From Granulicella sapmiensis (lineage in GTDB: Bacteria > Acidobacteriota > Terriglobia > Terriglobales > Acidobacteriaceae), in contig JAMFSR010000021.1 in the NCBI GenBank assembly GCA_026225395.1, forward strand, positions 186,001 to 250,000: a stretch of DNA of 64,000 nt, read 5' to 3'. The position numbers were made by a program, and so were the translations under genes. Shown here piece after piece: positions 43,661 through 53,224 of this stretch; the stretch's first letter is position 1; each line of letters begins with the position of its first letter. Below the pieces are notes generated by a model that had not been told where the DNA came from, did not search any database, and worked only from the letters and a program-made list of their open reading frames with translations.

Positions 43661-46084
43661 TTACCTCGCATTCGCCGCGCTAACAGCCGCGTAGCAACTC
43701 GCAAACGTTCCGACTCCACCCGCGATGGCTCCAGCCGCATTTCCTACTCCGGTGCGTGAAGGACTTGAGGCAGTCACGACGGTGGTATCAACACTTGTAT
43801 TGATGAATGCGCCGTCACGAGTAAAGTTCTGGCTCTTTTGAGTATCCTTATATGTGGTCGCATTTACATCTAGGCTTTCCTGATTGGGATTAGTGACGCC
43901 CGGGATTACAGACCCCCCACCCTGAAAAATTGCGGCCGTAGTGCAAGCATTTCTGATGAAAGAATCGCTCAACCGCATTGGCCCAGTAAAGTGGTCCGTA
44001 GGTCTCCAGGGATGTGCCCTCCAGTTCCCGTCGAACTGCAAACTGATTCGGTTATATTCCTGCACACCATTGATCGTATTCATTATTGCGTCAGAAGCGG
44101 ATGGGGGCGTACTGGGCGCTGACGTCGAGGACATTGCAGATACACCTTCTTGTGGTCGATTGTCATCGTCCGATCCGTTATGAGTATAAGCGTCGTCTAT
44201 CCACTGTCCCTTGTTCCCGTTTTCATCCGCTGCGGTACATTCACCACTGCTGGAGTGAAAGTCGTACTGAGAATGATCAAAGCCATCAGACGTACTGTTG
44301 GGATCTCCGTAATAGCAATACATCCCGGTCGGATCGGTGTTTTTCAGCGGATTGTTGAGCACATAACTGTAGAGGTTGAGACTTTGCGGATTGGTCGGAT
44401 CAGCATACATGAGCCCCGACGGATCGGGACTCATGAACCGGCCCATGTTGCTGCCGTAGTACCTGGCCCCGAAGTTATCCAAGCCGCTTTCTGCGTCTCT
44501 TTCTTTGCCGGTATACTTATGCTCCGAAGCAGTCGTTCCAGTACATGTCATGCCATCGCCGAACGGCTGCGACTGGCAGGTGCTTTCGGTCTGACCGAGG
44601 TAGTCCGTTTGTACTCTCCGCGAACCTAACCAGTCGGCCAGTTGAAAGTGCAGGCTCTGGCCGTCGTTCTTATAGGTAGCGATCATCTCTCCGGCAGCAG
44701 CTACATTGGTATGGACCCAGTTGCCAGCTCCATCCACCTCGGTCATCTCCGTGCCATCGGGGCCGATGATGTAGACATTTGTCGCCTGGAAGCCGTTGAT
44801 AGTCGGGTCGCAACTCATGCTTGTAAGGGTACCTTTGGCGACACGCTGACCAGAAGCGTTGTAGAGGTAACCGATTTTAGGGCCGGCTATGCCGTACGCC
44901 GAAGGCTGCTGCACCGCGCACACCTGGCCGTCAGGCGTGTAAAGATACTGATTCTGCAGATCATTGGTTATATTGCCAGCCGCGTCATACGACGGTGCGC
45001 CCTGATTGAATAGCCCGTATTTATTCATCCAGGCTCCGCTGCTGATCCGATTGCTTCCATCCGTGTAGTTCATCTGCGTCTGAGTCGTGACCGCAGCTCC
45101 CGCCGGCTGGCAGGATTGGCCAGCCGAAGATGTGAATGCCTGATTCGACATATACTGCTGCTGCAGATTTCCGAAGCTGTCATAACTCCAGCAGCCATAT
45201 TGTGACGATGCAGAACCAACCGGAGTCTGCACGGAGTTTGCAAGGCGATTCAGATCGTCATAGCCGACACTCCAGGTTCCGTTAACGGAGTCCGTGTAAG
45301 CCACGATGTTCCCATTTGCCGCATAACCGGTAGTGCCATTCGGCTGGGCGATGTTGTAGCTATAGACCACAGCGGAAGGAAGGCCGCTGCCGCTAAGTCC
45401 CGATACGGTTATCGCTCCGCTCGTTGCCAAATAATTCGTATCACCGGAGTAGCTCGCCGTAATATTGTGCGCCCCGGTCGCCAGACTGGGAAGACTTGTA
45501 GCCACCGCTAGACCTGCATTGTCGACGTTTGCCGATGTCCAAACCGAGCCGTCTAGCTGGAATGAAACTGTTCCGGTTGGCTCTACGGATAGATGTGGAG
45601 GAAGTTTTGCTGAGCACTGCATCGATGAACCAGTCGGGACAGGATTTGGAGTACATAGAACATCCAGAGAGACAGCTAACTGTGTCCCCAGCGGTGGTCC
45701 GGTCGTCGGCGTCGGAATATTGAATGAGCTCTGACTAAACGTTGCTGAATTCCATTCAACCGAGGCAATCAACTGAACATCGGCACCGTTAGGGTTCTTC
45801 TCGACAAACGTGATCACGTTGCCGACAGCCTTGGCGACGAGTGCGCTTGAGCAATCCTGGGAAAAACGCGCTGCTATGCCTGACGCTACCGAAGCGTTCG
45901 TTGAGAACTGACCATAAGAAAACGTTTCGGTATGCTCATTGACGCGAACGGTCAGTGTTCCCGCATCCCAAACACCTCCAGAACTCTGCTCAGCCCCCGT
46001 CACGGTAACTGACAGCTGGCTGGCAAACAGGGGAGCGGCCGCGAAGAATGCCAACAGTGTGATCGTTGGCCGCATACCTCGCAT
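43661..46084 (-). CDS. Secreted Ig-like/RHS protein with variable C-terminal tip
   Basis: A protein of about 807 residues. A signal peptide (ITLLAFFAAAPLFASQ) is followed by a beta-rich N-terminal part and a bacterial Ig-like domain (TGTVSFQLDGSVW ... NITASYSGDTNYLATSG). YD repeats come next (NGTWSVGYDDLNRLANS, QVCAVQQPS), then the RHS core end (YTGKERDAESGLDNFGARYY, GRFMSPDPSG, NPLKNTDPTG). The last ~200 residues are a variable tip with no recognised toxin motif and a glycine/alanine-rich end. I use the methionine of MRGMRPTITL; the frame is open 31 residues further. It may pair with the upstream RHS protein, which lacks a core end. Confidence 0.75.
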   Translation of the reverse strand: MRGMRPTITLLAFFAAAPLFASQLSVTVTGAEQSSGGVWDAGTLTVRVNEHTETFSYGQFSTNASVASGIAARFSQDCSSALVAKAVGNVITFVEKNPNGADVQLIASVEWNSATFSQSSFNIPTPTTGPPLGTQLAVSLDVLCTPNPVPTGSSMQCSAKLPPHLSVEPTGTVSFQLDGSVWTSANVDNAGLAVATSLPSLATGAHNITASYSGDTNYLATSGAITVSGLSGSGLPSAVVYSYNIAQPNGTTGYAANGNIVAYTDSVNGTWSVGYDDLNRLANSVQTPVGSASSQYGCWSYDSFGNLQQQYMSNQAFTSSAGQSCQPAGAAVTTQTQMNYTDGSNRISSGAWMNKYGLFNQGAPSYDAAGNITNDLQNQYLYTPDGQVCAVQQPSAYGIAGPKIGYLYNASGQRVAKGTLTSMSCDPTINGFQATNVYIIGPDGTEMTEVDGAGNWVHTNVAAAGEMIATYKNDGQSLHFQLADWLGSRRVQTDYLGQTESTCQSQPFGDGMTCTGTTASEHKYTGKERDAESGLDNFGARYYGSNMGRFMSPDPSGLMYADPTNPQSLNLYSYVLNNPLKNTDPTGMYCYYGDPNSTSDGFDHSQYDFHSSSGECTAADENGNKGQWIDDAYTHNGSDDDNRPQEGVSAMSSTSAPSTPPSASDAIMNTINGVQEYNRISLQFDGNWRAHPWRPTDHFTGPMRLSDSFIRNACTTAAIFQGGGSVIPGVTNPNQESLDVNATTYKDTQKSQNFTRDGAFINTSVDTTVVTASSPSRTGVGNAAGAIAGGVGTFASCYAAVSAANAR

Positions 46085-46210
46085 AAGGGCTTCTTTTCTC
46101 CAGCCCTCTCTTGACCAGCACGGAGATCCAGTCTTCGTCACGGTTCTCTCCGAATTGTTCCTCTTCTGCATGAGCAAGCCTCCTAGCTCCCCTGACTCTT
46201 AGAATTCACA

Positions 46211-49200
46211 CTAGGGAACAGTTGCCGTTTCGGAAGTGACACGTAGCCGTGAGTCATAGCAGCGGGTAACACCCAGATTGTTGCCGAGCATCCAGTTCTG
46301 CAAAGCACCGGCAGCGTTATAACCCTGCACAGAGGAGCCACATGCAGTGCCACTTTGAGACGAAAATAACGTTGAAGGATGAAGTACGTCGCTCCAGGAA
46401 CTTGTCAGAGTCTGCAGGCGACCAGCGGTATCGTAATGCTGAGTAAACAAAATCTGATTCAAGCCGTCAGTCCAATTGACTGTATTTCCAGCGAGGTCAT
46501 ACCCTTGCGTCAAGCTGAACGGAACGCCACCGGAGGCACAATTGCCCAGAACGCATTGCTGGGAATGCTTCACCCGCCCCAAAGCGTCATATGCCGTGAT
46601 CAGCTCTGCGGTCAGCGCCCCCGTTGATGGCACTGTAGAGGAACATGTTCCAGCCGACTCACTCTGGGTCCACTCAGCCGTCATCCGTCCGATTGGATTT
46701 GCGCTAGACGTAGTCCCTGCCACGGTATCGTACTGATAGCAAGTATTGGTCGTTGAAGAAGGATCGTTCGAGTAATACTTCCCGGTGAGACGATTCAGTG
46801 CGTCATAGGTGTAATGGGTCTGGACACCCCGTGCGTCCGTCTTATATTGGACATTGCCATTTGGATCATAGGAGTATGTTGTGACACCCGATGGTATCCC
46901 AGAAACTGCACTGCTAGGACATTGGTTATGGCTGTTCTCGGGGTTGGACGCGCAAATAAGTCGGGACAACGAATCATGGGTAAAATTACGCGTTCGGGGC
47001 GTGTCAGTAGTTCCATTTCCTATTTGAGAAACCCCGATTAGATTATTCTGTGGGTCGTATGTGTAAAACGTTGTTAGCGTCCCTTGCTCAACAATCTTTG
47101 ACAAACGTCCAAGCGCATCATTGGCCTGTGTGGATAAATGGCCTAATTCATCCCTTTTCGTGGTTATGTTTCCATTATAGGTCCATTGTAAGTATGCGTT
47201 CCCGGGTACGCAAGCGCCAGATCCGGTGCCATTGTCAGGCTGACATTGATAGTGTATGCGACCCAAAGCATCATAGTCATATGATGTATAACCATCAGAA
47301 CTGGATTGCGTAGAGAAATGAAGATTCGAAATCGACGCTGCTCGCCCCATAGAATCGTATACGGTCTCGGAACTAGCTCCGCTTGCAGCCACGGTTCGCA
47401 CTTGTCTTGCTAGACCATCAAATGTTTGGCTTGATGTCTGAGCCGGACTGGGAGAAGCGGTAACAATCTCAGTCACTGTCCCGGCTAAGTCATTATATGT
47501 AATGTCCGTTTCACCCTGTCCGTAAGGAGGCGTTGGTGGGTTAACGACCCTTGTAAGTCTCCCGAAGGGATCTTCATGGTAGTAACTTGTCGTATGTGCC
47601 GGATCATTGGGCGCGTTCCCGTTTTCATCGGTATGCCAATTTATATTGCCAGTGTTGGGATCATAGGAAAAATAATCAACGTGAATTGTGCTCCCAGTAG
47701 TGCTCCGTTGAATTTCCTGCGGGAATATTCCCGTTGCGTCATACGTCGTGTGGACGTGATTTCCGTTAAAACCTGTATTTAGATTAGCGTCGTAAGTATC
47801 CGTTGGCATTCCTTGGGGATTGTAAACCGTGCTTGCTAGAACAGTCCCACCAGTAGTGTTCAGCCACCGCCCGACCGACGTCCGATTCCCGTATATACCC
47901 TGTGGACTTCCATTATTTTCATCATACCCGTAGGTGACTGACGTCATAGGAGATCCAGAAATGCTTGCAGTTCCAACGGAGGATACTAGGTTGAGGAGGT
48001 TCGCCCCATTGTAAGGTGATGCGGGTTCCATCCATTTATAGTTTACGGTGATTAATTGACTGACACTGCCATCGGTACTTGTCTGAGTGACGGTTTTCGG
48101 TTTACCCCAGTAGATTGGCACACTGCCTCCCACCACAGTACATCCTGTCCCGTCTGCTAAACATACGGGCCACACAGCACTGAATTGTGAAGTATAAGTA
48201 TCAGAATTTGTTGTCGTTGGCCCCCCTATAAGACCGGTCGTTTCACTTTGCAATTCCCCATTGCCTGTCTTAGCGCTATATGTACCTAGGATCACTTGGT
48301 TCGCGTAGGTCTTCGCGTCTGTTTTCAAGAGATTGCCGCCAGCGGCAGAACCAGAGTAGTAGTCAACCTCTGTTTCAGATGGGTAAGCCCCCAACAAAGG
48401 GCCGACATCACTGAAGGTATGAACCGTATCGTTACCAGCAGGATCTGTGTATGTTGTCGTGTAGGAAGCAGGCGGTGGAAATATGGGGACGGATATCACA
48501 GTATAGCTATATTGTGATGGAGGGTAAGATGTTGTTCCGTCCGACAGATAGCGGCTACCCACCATTAGGTATGACATCTCTGTCTCGGCTGGAGCATATC
48601 CATAAGTAACACTACCGCCAGTCGGGTAAATGAGCTTCGTCAAGGAGGCATAAGCTACCGGGCTGGCATTTGGGTCGTAAAATCCACTTGGAGAGGCGGG
48701 ATTTCCTGATCCCAAGAACAACGGCCCAGCAGAGTCATAGACGAAGGCCCAATAAGTGCCATTCGGTAATGTTAATGATTGAAGAGCGTAGTCGGATCCA
48801 ATGGCGCCTAGCTCGTAATATCCCGTAAATCCTGTGCAATCATCTTCTACACAAGGATACGTGCCAACCCCCCGTACCCCTCCATCAAAATTGGTGTTAT
48901 AGCTAATCGTCGCAAAGCAGAAGAGATACGTCACATTTCCGCCGTTTGGTCCGGGCACTATCCATTGCTTTGAGAAAGCGGGTGCCTGGTTTGGGATCCC
49001 GAGATTTGGGCACGAAGAGGTGTTTGTGGATTCGGGGCCAACGGTAAAGTCGGGAATGATTCGCCCCAGAGAATCTGTCACCGAGCCTAAAACAATGGAT
49101 GCATCGTTGTATTCATTGTATTGGTTGAAGGTAAGTTGATTTCCATTGGGATCGGTCATGGTCCTCAAGGGCCCTTGAGCGAGCAATACGTCTCCTTGAT

Positions 49201-49879
49201 ACATAGTTGTTGTGGACGATGAATGGCAATCTGCTGCCGTATACTTTATCCCCGATGGAGTAGTAATAACACCGGCTTTTACACCCACCACTCCATCCGA
49301 GCAGGCCACATATACGGAATTATCAAAAGGGTAGTAGGGCTGAGATCCCGAAGGTGCATCGTACCGGAAGCCTGTTCCATCTACAGCACGTAGCGTGGTC
49401 CAGTTGCTAGAGTCAAAAAGCATGGTATGCCCTGAACCATCGGCTCCCTTTATCGCATACCACCCTGGCGACTGGAGCGCAAGGTTGGCGTCCGCTGGCT
49501 CCGGTGCGCTATATCCGATATCAAGAGCTTGATCCATTACAAGTTTTGGTCCAATATTCCCATCGTATATATATCGATATACGCAGGAGTCGGAATTTGG
49601 CGGACCATCCTGGCAATCTTGATAGTAGGTATAAGTAGTAGTGTTATATACCAGCGAATAGCTTAGGCTTAGACCGCCTTTTTGAGGTAAAGAGAATAAA
49701 GGAATACGAACCGACATATTGCCATTCCTAAGGTCGACATCGTCTACATCTCCGCCCTGGTAGCTTCCCCAAGTCGAAATTCCCTTTTCTTGGCTCACTT
49801 CATCCGAGACCTGTCCCAAAACAGGCAGACACGCTATAGCCGCGAACATAAAAATTGAAATACAGAAGATTGGTTTCAT
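46211..49879 (-). CDS. Large secreted RHS-repeat protein lacking the core end
   Basis: 1222 residues with a signal peptide (ISIFMFAAIACLPVLGQ) and the N-terminal RHS/TcC-like beginning STWGSYQGGDVDDVDLRNGN and LSLSYSLVYNT. Dozens of YD repeats follow (ITYNDLAGTVTEIV, TSYDYDALGRIHYQ, THYTYDALNRLTGK). It stops at RVTSETATVP without the RYYxxxxGRxxSPD core end. The following gene on the same strand, 126 bases on, supplies exactly that end but has its own leader. The start overlaps the stop of the gene before it (ATGA). Either a single RHS was split by recombination or this is a two-subunit design. Confidence 0.85.
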   Translation of the reverse strand: MKPIFCISIFMFAAIACLPVLGQVSDEVSQEKGISTWGSYQGGDVDDVDLRNGNMSVRIPLFSLPQKGGLSLSYSLVYNTTTYTYYQDCQDGPPNSDSCVYRYIYDGNIGPKLVMDQALDIGYSAPEPADANLALQSPGWYAIKGADGSGHTMLFDSSNWTTLRAVDGTGFRYDAPSGSQPYYPFDNSVYVACSDGVVGVKAGVITTPSGIKYTAADCHSSSTTTMYQGDVLLAQGPLRTMTDPNGNQLTFNQYNEYNDASIVLGSVTDSLGRIIPDFTVGPESTNTSSCPNLGIPNQAPAFSKQWIVPGPNGGNVTYLFCFATISYNTNFDGGVRGVGTYPCVEDDCTGFTGYYELGAIGSDYALQSLTLPNGTYWAFVYDSAGPLFLGSGNPASPSGFYDPNASPVAYASLTKLIYPTGGSVTYGYAPAETEMSYLMVGSRYLSDGTTSYPPSQYSYTVISVPIFPPPASYTTTYTDPAGNDTVHTFSDVGPLLGAYPSETEVDYYSGSAAGGNLLKTDAKTYANQVILGTYSAKTGNGELQSETTGLIGGPTTTNSDTYTSQFSAVWPVCLADGTGCTVVGGSVPIYWGKPKTVTQTSTDGSVSQLITVNYKWMEPASPYNGANLLNLVSSVGTASISGSPMTSVTYGYDENNGSPQGIYGNRTSVGRWLNTTGGTVLASTVYNPQGMPTDTYDANLNTGFNGNHVHTTYDATGIFPQEIQRSTTGSTIHVDYFSYDPNTGNINWHTDENGNAPNDPAHTTSYYHEDPFGRLTRVVNPPTPPYGQGETDITYNDLAGTVTEIVTASPSPAQTSSQTFDGLARQVRTVAASGASSETVYDSMGRAASISNLHFSTQSSSDGYTSYDYDALGRIHYQCQPDNGTGSGACVPGNAYLQWTYNGNITTKRDELGHLSTQANDALGRLSKIVEQGTLTTFYTYDPQNNLIGVSQIGNGTTDTPRTRNFTHDSLSRLICASNPENSHNQCPSSAVSGIPSGVTTYSYDPNGNVQYKTDARGVQTHYTYDALNRLTGKYYSNDPSSTTNTCYQYDTVAGTTSSANPIGRMTAEWTQSESAGTCSSTVPSTGALTAELITAYDALGRVKHSQQCVLGNCASGGVPFSLTQGYDLAGNTVNWTDGLNQILFTQHYDTAGRLQTLTSSWSDVLHPSTLFSSQSGTACGSSVQGYNAAGALQNWMLGNNLGVTRCYDSRLRVTSETATVP

Positions 49880-50631
49880 TGTCTTACCTCTGGTTTCGGC
49901 AATGTAATCTGAATGTTTGGCGCGAACTCCTCAATATTGAGAACGTAGCTTCTTCCGGGAGATTCCGTTATTTGGACGGTATGGGGGATGGTGGTCCCAC
50001 CCGGTTCTGCTCCGAAATCTTTGTAGGTGATGCTTTGCAGTCCTGCTGGCTGATATGTTCTCCGATCTAGGACATTGACCTGCGCCGTCACCGGTAAGTG
50101 TGTAACGGATGAAAAGCACCAAGTAGCTAGATACAGTCTTTTTCTGACGAAAGCGATATATTTTGCTATAACAACGCATGGCCCGGCAGTTGAAGGGGAA
50201 ACTTCAGAGATAGATACTTGTGGATCTTGAATCATGAGAGAGAGCGCTGCAACAGGCAAGTCTGCCGCGAGTGCGTTGACGGAGCTTGGATCATACTTGA
50301 TAAGATTTGGCGTACCTCCGTTTCCCATCAGGGAACTATCTGACTCCGATCTCAAGAACCAATCTCTCTCTAGCGACCAGGCATCCACTCTGGCAAAGCT
50401 TCTTGGGGTACGAGCACCTGAAAAAGTCAGCGTCCCAGTAATCTTCGCGCTTTTAATTGTCGCCCACGCTGTCTCTCCTCCCATTGACCCTAGAGCCAAT
50501 CGTACCGTCTCGGTACCTGATCCGGACGCTGCATTGAGGCTCTGAGCTACAAAGGAAAATGCAAAAACAGCTATTCCAAATCTTCGCCAATTCTGCAAAA
50601 TTCGCGGTACTGATGGAGACATGATATTCAT
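49876..50631 (-). CDS. Secreted hypothetical protein coupled to the RHS gene
   Basis: 251 residues with a leader (FGIAVFAFSFVAQSLNAAS) and then LALGSMGGETAWATIKSAKITG, an opening seen in acidobacterial secreted proteins of a LolA-like type (resemblance only). A later block, SITYKDFGAEPGGTTIPHTV, is beta-rich. The ATG of the RHS gene overlaps its stop by four bases, so the two are made together and may interact during export. Function unknown. Confidence 0.65.
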   Translation of the reverse strand: MNIMSPSVPRILQNWRRFGIAVFAFSFVAQSLNAASGSGTETVRLALGSMGGETAWATIKSAKITGTLTFSGARTPRSFARVDAWSLERDWFLRSESDSSLMGNGGTPNLIKYDPSSVNALAADLPVAALSLMIQDPQVSISEVSPSTAGPCVVIAKYIAFVRKRLYLATWCFSSVTHLPVTAQVNVLDRRTYQPAGLQSITYKDFGAEPGGTTIPHTVQITESPGRSYVLNIEEFAPNIQITLPKPEVRQ

Positions 50632-50779
50632 ACGAACTCCTCACAACAAATTCTTAAACGGAAGCTTTTATGTCTGTAAGAGGGGATTCTATATCGGTGA
50701 AACGGTGATCGATGGTTTCTGCACATTTCAATGTCTCCATACAGCTTGGTCATACAGATAATCCTGATGATCTTTGTCC

Positions 50780-51176
50780 CAGAGAATATCTATTGCAGCG
50801 AAAATCAACACCTCGGTAGTCTCAATGCCCGAGACGAGACTTCATAGCGTCTTACCGATTACGGCGCCAATCATTGCGCCGCGATTCGCTCCTTCATCGA
50901 GTAGGCTCAGCATCGGGCCTGTACCCTACGACGGTCAGGTTGTCGCCGGGGCGTCTCGCTTGTCACTCCTCGGAGAGCTTGAATCGACGGCTGAATCACT
51001 TGTACCGCCAGTGGATCCTTGCCTGTGCTTGTCTGCCCGAGCGCATTGTCAAAACTTACTAGGACAACGATAATCGCCACGATAAAATGTCGGCACGGGG
51101 CGAGTCGCCTGCTCCACTTGCTGAAAGTGACTGTTCGCCCATTGGGAATTGACAATAAAGGCTTCATGCGAAACAT
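50780..51176 (-). pseudogene. Relic of a fourth S74/tail-spike-like paralogue
   Basis: The 3' end reads GAMIGAVIGKTL-stop-SLVSGIETTEVLI, aligning without gaps to the end of the gene at 51208 (SAMTGAIVGKALGKLNVGTG, then TIEVLV). The stop is a TGA where the intact paralogue has Gly, consistent with GGA to TGA. A leader-like stretch (FIVAIIVVLVSFDNALGQT) is present at the 5' end, but the middle is deleted and frameshifted. The bases from 50632 to 50780 hold nothing else recognisable. Confidence 0.6.
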
Positions 51177-51207
51177 CGTTCAATACCTCCTCGCTCGTTG
51201 TTAGTGG

Positions 51208-52194
51208 CTACTGTAACGCGACCAAGACTTCAATCGTTCCTGTTCCAACGTTCAGCTTTCCAAGTGCTTTACCGACGATAGCGCCTGTCATTGCGCTCCT
51301 ATCAGTTCCCTTCATGACGTAACCCCAAGAAGAAGATGTAACTAGAAGGTCACCCACTTTGATCGGACCGTTTTCGGCGGATACTTTGGTCGGAACAATG
51401 CCTACCATAGCCATCGGGATCTCGGTGGTGCTGCTCTTGGGATCGGTAGTTTGGCGCCTACCCACAAAGCCGGGCTTCGTGGAATAGATTCCTGCGACGA
51501 GTGTTGAGTAGGGCTCAGAAGATTTGAGGAAATGACCTGGATTCGATGGGTCGATGACGATCACGTCACCCGGCTCGTATTGGGTTTTGTCACCCGTCAC
51601 ATCGATCGATTCCGCATAGTCACCACCTGTTGAGCAGGTGGTCCCCGTATAGGCCGTGCTCTGCACCGAACCATCGGGGAAAGTTAAGGACGCTCCGGAT
51701 CCGGATGTCATCTTGACATTGCCGTTAATCTCTAAAGATGCGCCAGGGGTAGATGTTCCAATCCCCACGTTTCCGTTATCTCCGCGTATGACCATCGTGC
51801 CGTTGCCAGTCTGGAAGTTCAACCCGAAATAGCCCCCGATCTGGACAGCATTCTGGATTCCTTGCCATAGCGAAAGGTTGCTCACTCCGAGCCCATACCA
51901 GGGCGCTTGATTAATCCGGTCTGCCGGTTCACCTAGTACACGAAAGCCATGCCCCACACCCTCGCTTTCAATTTCGCCCCCAGCTCCTATCGCACCGCTG
52001 ACCGAGAATCCTCCATTCACATTGACGGCACCTGAAGATTGAGTAATGATCGATTGCTCGACATTTGAATTCCCCGTGAAATAGGGTACCGCCCCTGCAG
52101 CACCACCCGAGGTTGTGGTGACCGTTGTCTGCGCCCCTGCAAGGACCGAGCAACCGAGCAGCAACACGCCTGAAACCTTGATCAACGTCCTCAT
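51208..52194 (-). CDS. Secreted S74/tail-spike-like surface protein
   Basis: 328 residues from the methionine of MRTLIKVSG, with GGAG upstream. A leader (VSGVLLLGCSVLAGAQ) is followed by a beta-helical spike-like part with NGNVGIGTSTPGASLEINGN and the cassette SGSGASLTFPDGSVQSTAYT. The C-terminal domain of about 130 residues (DYAESIDV, YEPGDVIVID, VAGIYSTKPG, VGDLLVTSS, GAIVGKAL, EVLVALQ) resembles the autoproteolytic/chaperone ends of phage tail spikes (inference). Such proteins occur in Acidobacteriota and Bacteroidota outside phages. It belongs to a tandem family with the next two genes. Confidence 0.7.
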   Translation of the reverse strand: MRTLIKVSGVLLLGCSVLAGAQTTVTTTSGGAAGAVPYFTGNSNVEQSIITQSSGAVNVNGGFSVSGAIGAGGEIESEGVGHGFRVLGEPADRINQAPWYGLGVSNLSLWQGIQNAVQIGGYFGLNFQTGNGTMVIRGDNGNVGIGTSTPGASLEINGNVKMTSGSGASLTFPDGSVQSTAYTGTTCSTGGDYAESIDVTGDKTQYEPGDVIVIDPSNPGHFLKSSEPYSTLVAGIYSTKPGFVGRRQTTDPKSSTTEIPMAMVGIVPTKVSAENGPIKVGDLLVTSSSWGYVMKGTDRSAMTGAIVGKALGKLNVGTGTIEVLVALQ

Positions 52195-52256
52195 TTCATC
52201 TCCATACTTCTTAGCACCGCACTTCATCCTAACTGCGCCCGGTAATGCCACAACAA

Positions 52257-53180
52257 TCATTGCAATGTAACCAACACTTCAACCACACCGACTCCAGAGC
52301 TCAGCGTACCCATGGCTTTACCGACTACTGCGCCAAGCATCTTCATACGGTCCGTGCCTTTCATGGCATAGCCAGGGATAGACGCCGTGACGAGCAGATC
52401 GCCTCGCGAGATTGCTCCATTCTCAGCACTCACTTTCGTGGGCACGATGCCGACCATCGCCATCGGGATCTCTGTGGTGCTCGTTTTAGGGTCGGTTGTC
52501 TGCCTTCTGCCCACGACACCTGGCTTTGTAGAGTAGATTCCCGCTACTCGGGTGGAGTATGGCTCACTGGACTTTCCGACGTCAGAGTCACTTTCAAGGC
52601 CGATCACCATAACATCACCGGGCTCATAGGCATTGCGGTTGCCCGCAACGTTCACTGTTTCGGCATAATCACCACCCGTTGCGCAGGTGGTCCCGGTGTA
52701 CGCTGTGCTTTGGACCGTACCATCAGGAAAGGTAAGAGATGCCCCACTACCTGAGGTAAGCTTCACATTTCCGTTAACTTCAAGGGTTGTCCCGGGGGTC
52801 GTCGTGCCTATTCCGACATTACCGCTAGCAAGGACTGTAAAGAAATTTGTCGGCGAGGCTATGGCGCCCCCTTGGATGTTAAACCCATAGTAGGTATCCG
52901 TCGTAGTGGTGTCCCCAAAGAACAGATTCAGCGACTGCTCAGGCGTTGTCCCAGAATAGAGATGGTTATAGGCGTACGGCTGGCCACTGCCAGTGATTGC
53001 CAGCCCGGAGGCGATTGTTCCGTTGCCGTGGACCTCCAGGCTCGAACCTGGGCTGGACGTCCCGATCCCTACGTTGCCGCTCGACGGAAATGTGTTCGTC
53101 TGTGCTGTCAACGTCGCACAGCACAAGATCATTCCAACCGATATCCCAACCGAAATTCGACTCCACTTACCTCTCTGCAT
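52257..53180 (-). CDS. Secreted S74/tail-spike-like surface protein, paralogue 2
   Basis: 307 residues starting at MQRGKWSRIS (GAGGG upstream). It has a leader (VGMILCCATLTAQ), two GNVGIGT(S/T)(S/T)PG units, the shared SGSGASLTFPDGTVQSTAYT cassette and the same C-terminal domain as the gene at 51208 (DYAETVNV, YEPGDVMVI, PMAMVGIVPTKVSAENG, GDLLVTAS, EVLVTLQ). The part between leader and cassette is not conserved with its neighbour, so the family looks modular. The frame is open 60 residues further upstream, where it crosses the previous gene. Confidence 0.7.
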   Translation of the reverse strand: MQRGKWSRISVGISVGMILCCATLTAQTNTFPSSGNVGIGTSSPGSSLEVHGNGTIASGLAITGSGQPYAYNHLYSGTTPEQSLNLFFGDTTTTDTYYGFNIQGGAIASPTNFFTVLASGNVGIGTTTPGTTLEVNGNVKLTSGSGASLTFPDGTVQSTAYTGTTCATGGDYAETVNVAGNRNAYEPGDVMVIGLESDSDVGKSSEPYSTRVAGIYSTKPGVVGRRQTTDPKTSTTEIPMAMVGIVPTKVSAENGAISRGDLLVTASIPGYAMKGTDRMKMLGAVVGKAMGTLSSGVGVVEVLVTLQ

Positions 53181-53224
53181 ACCGAAACCCTCGCACTCGC
53201 AATTCATTACCCTATTTGCCACTC

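Noticed and set aside
44642-45013. A 123-residue + strand frame in the RHS region
   Set aside because: Shadow of the RHS repeats; no independent support.
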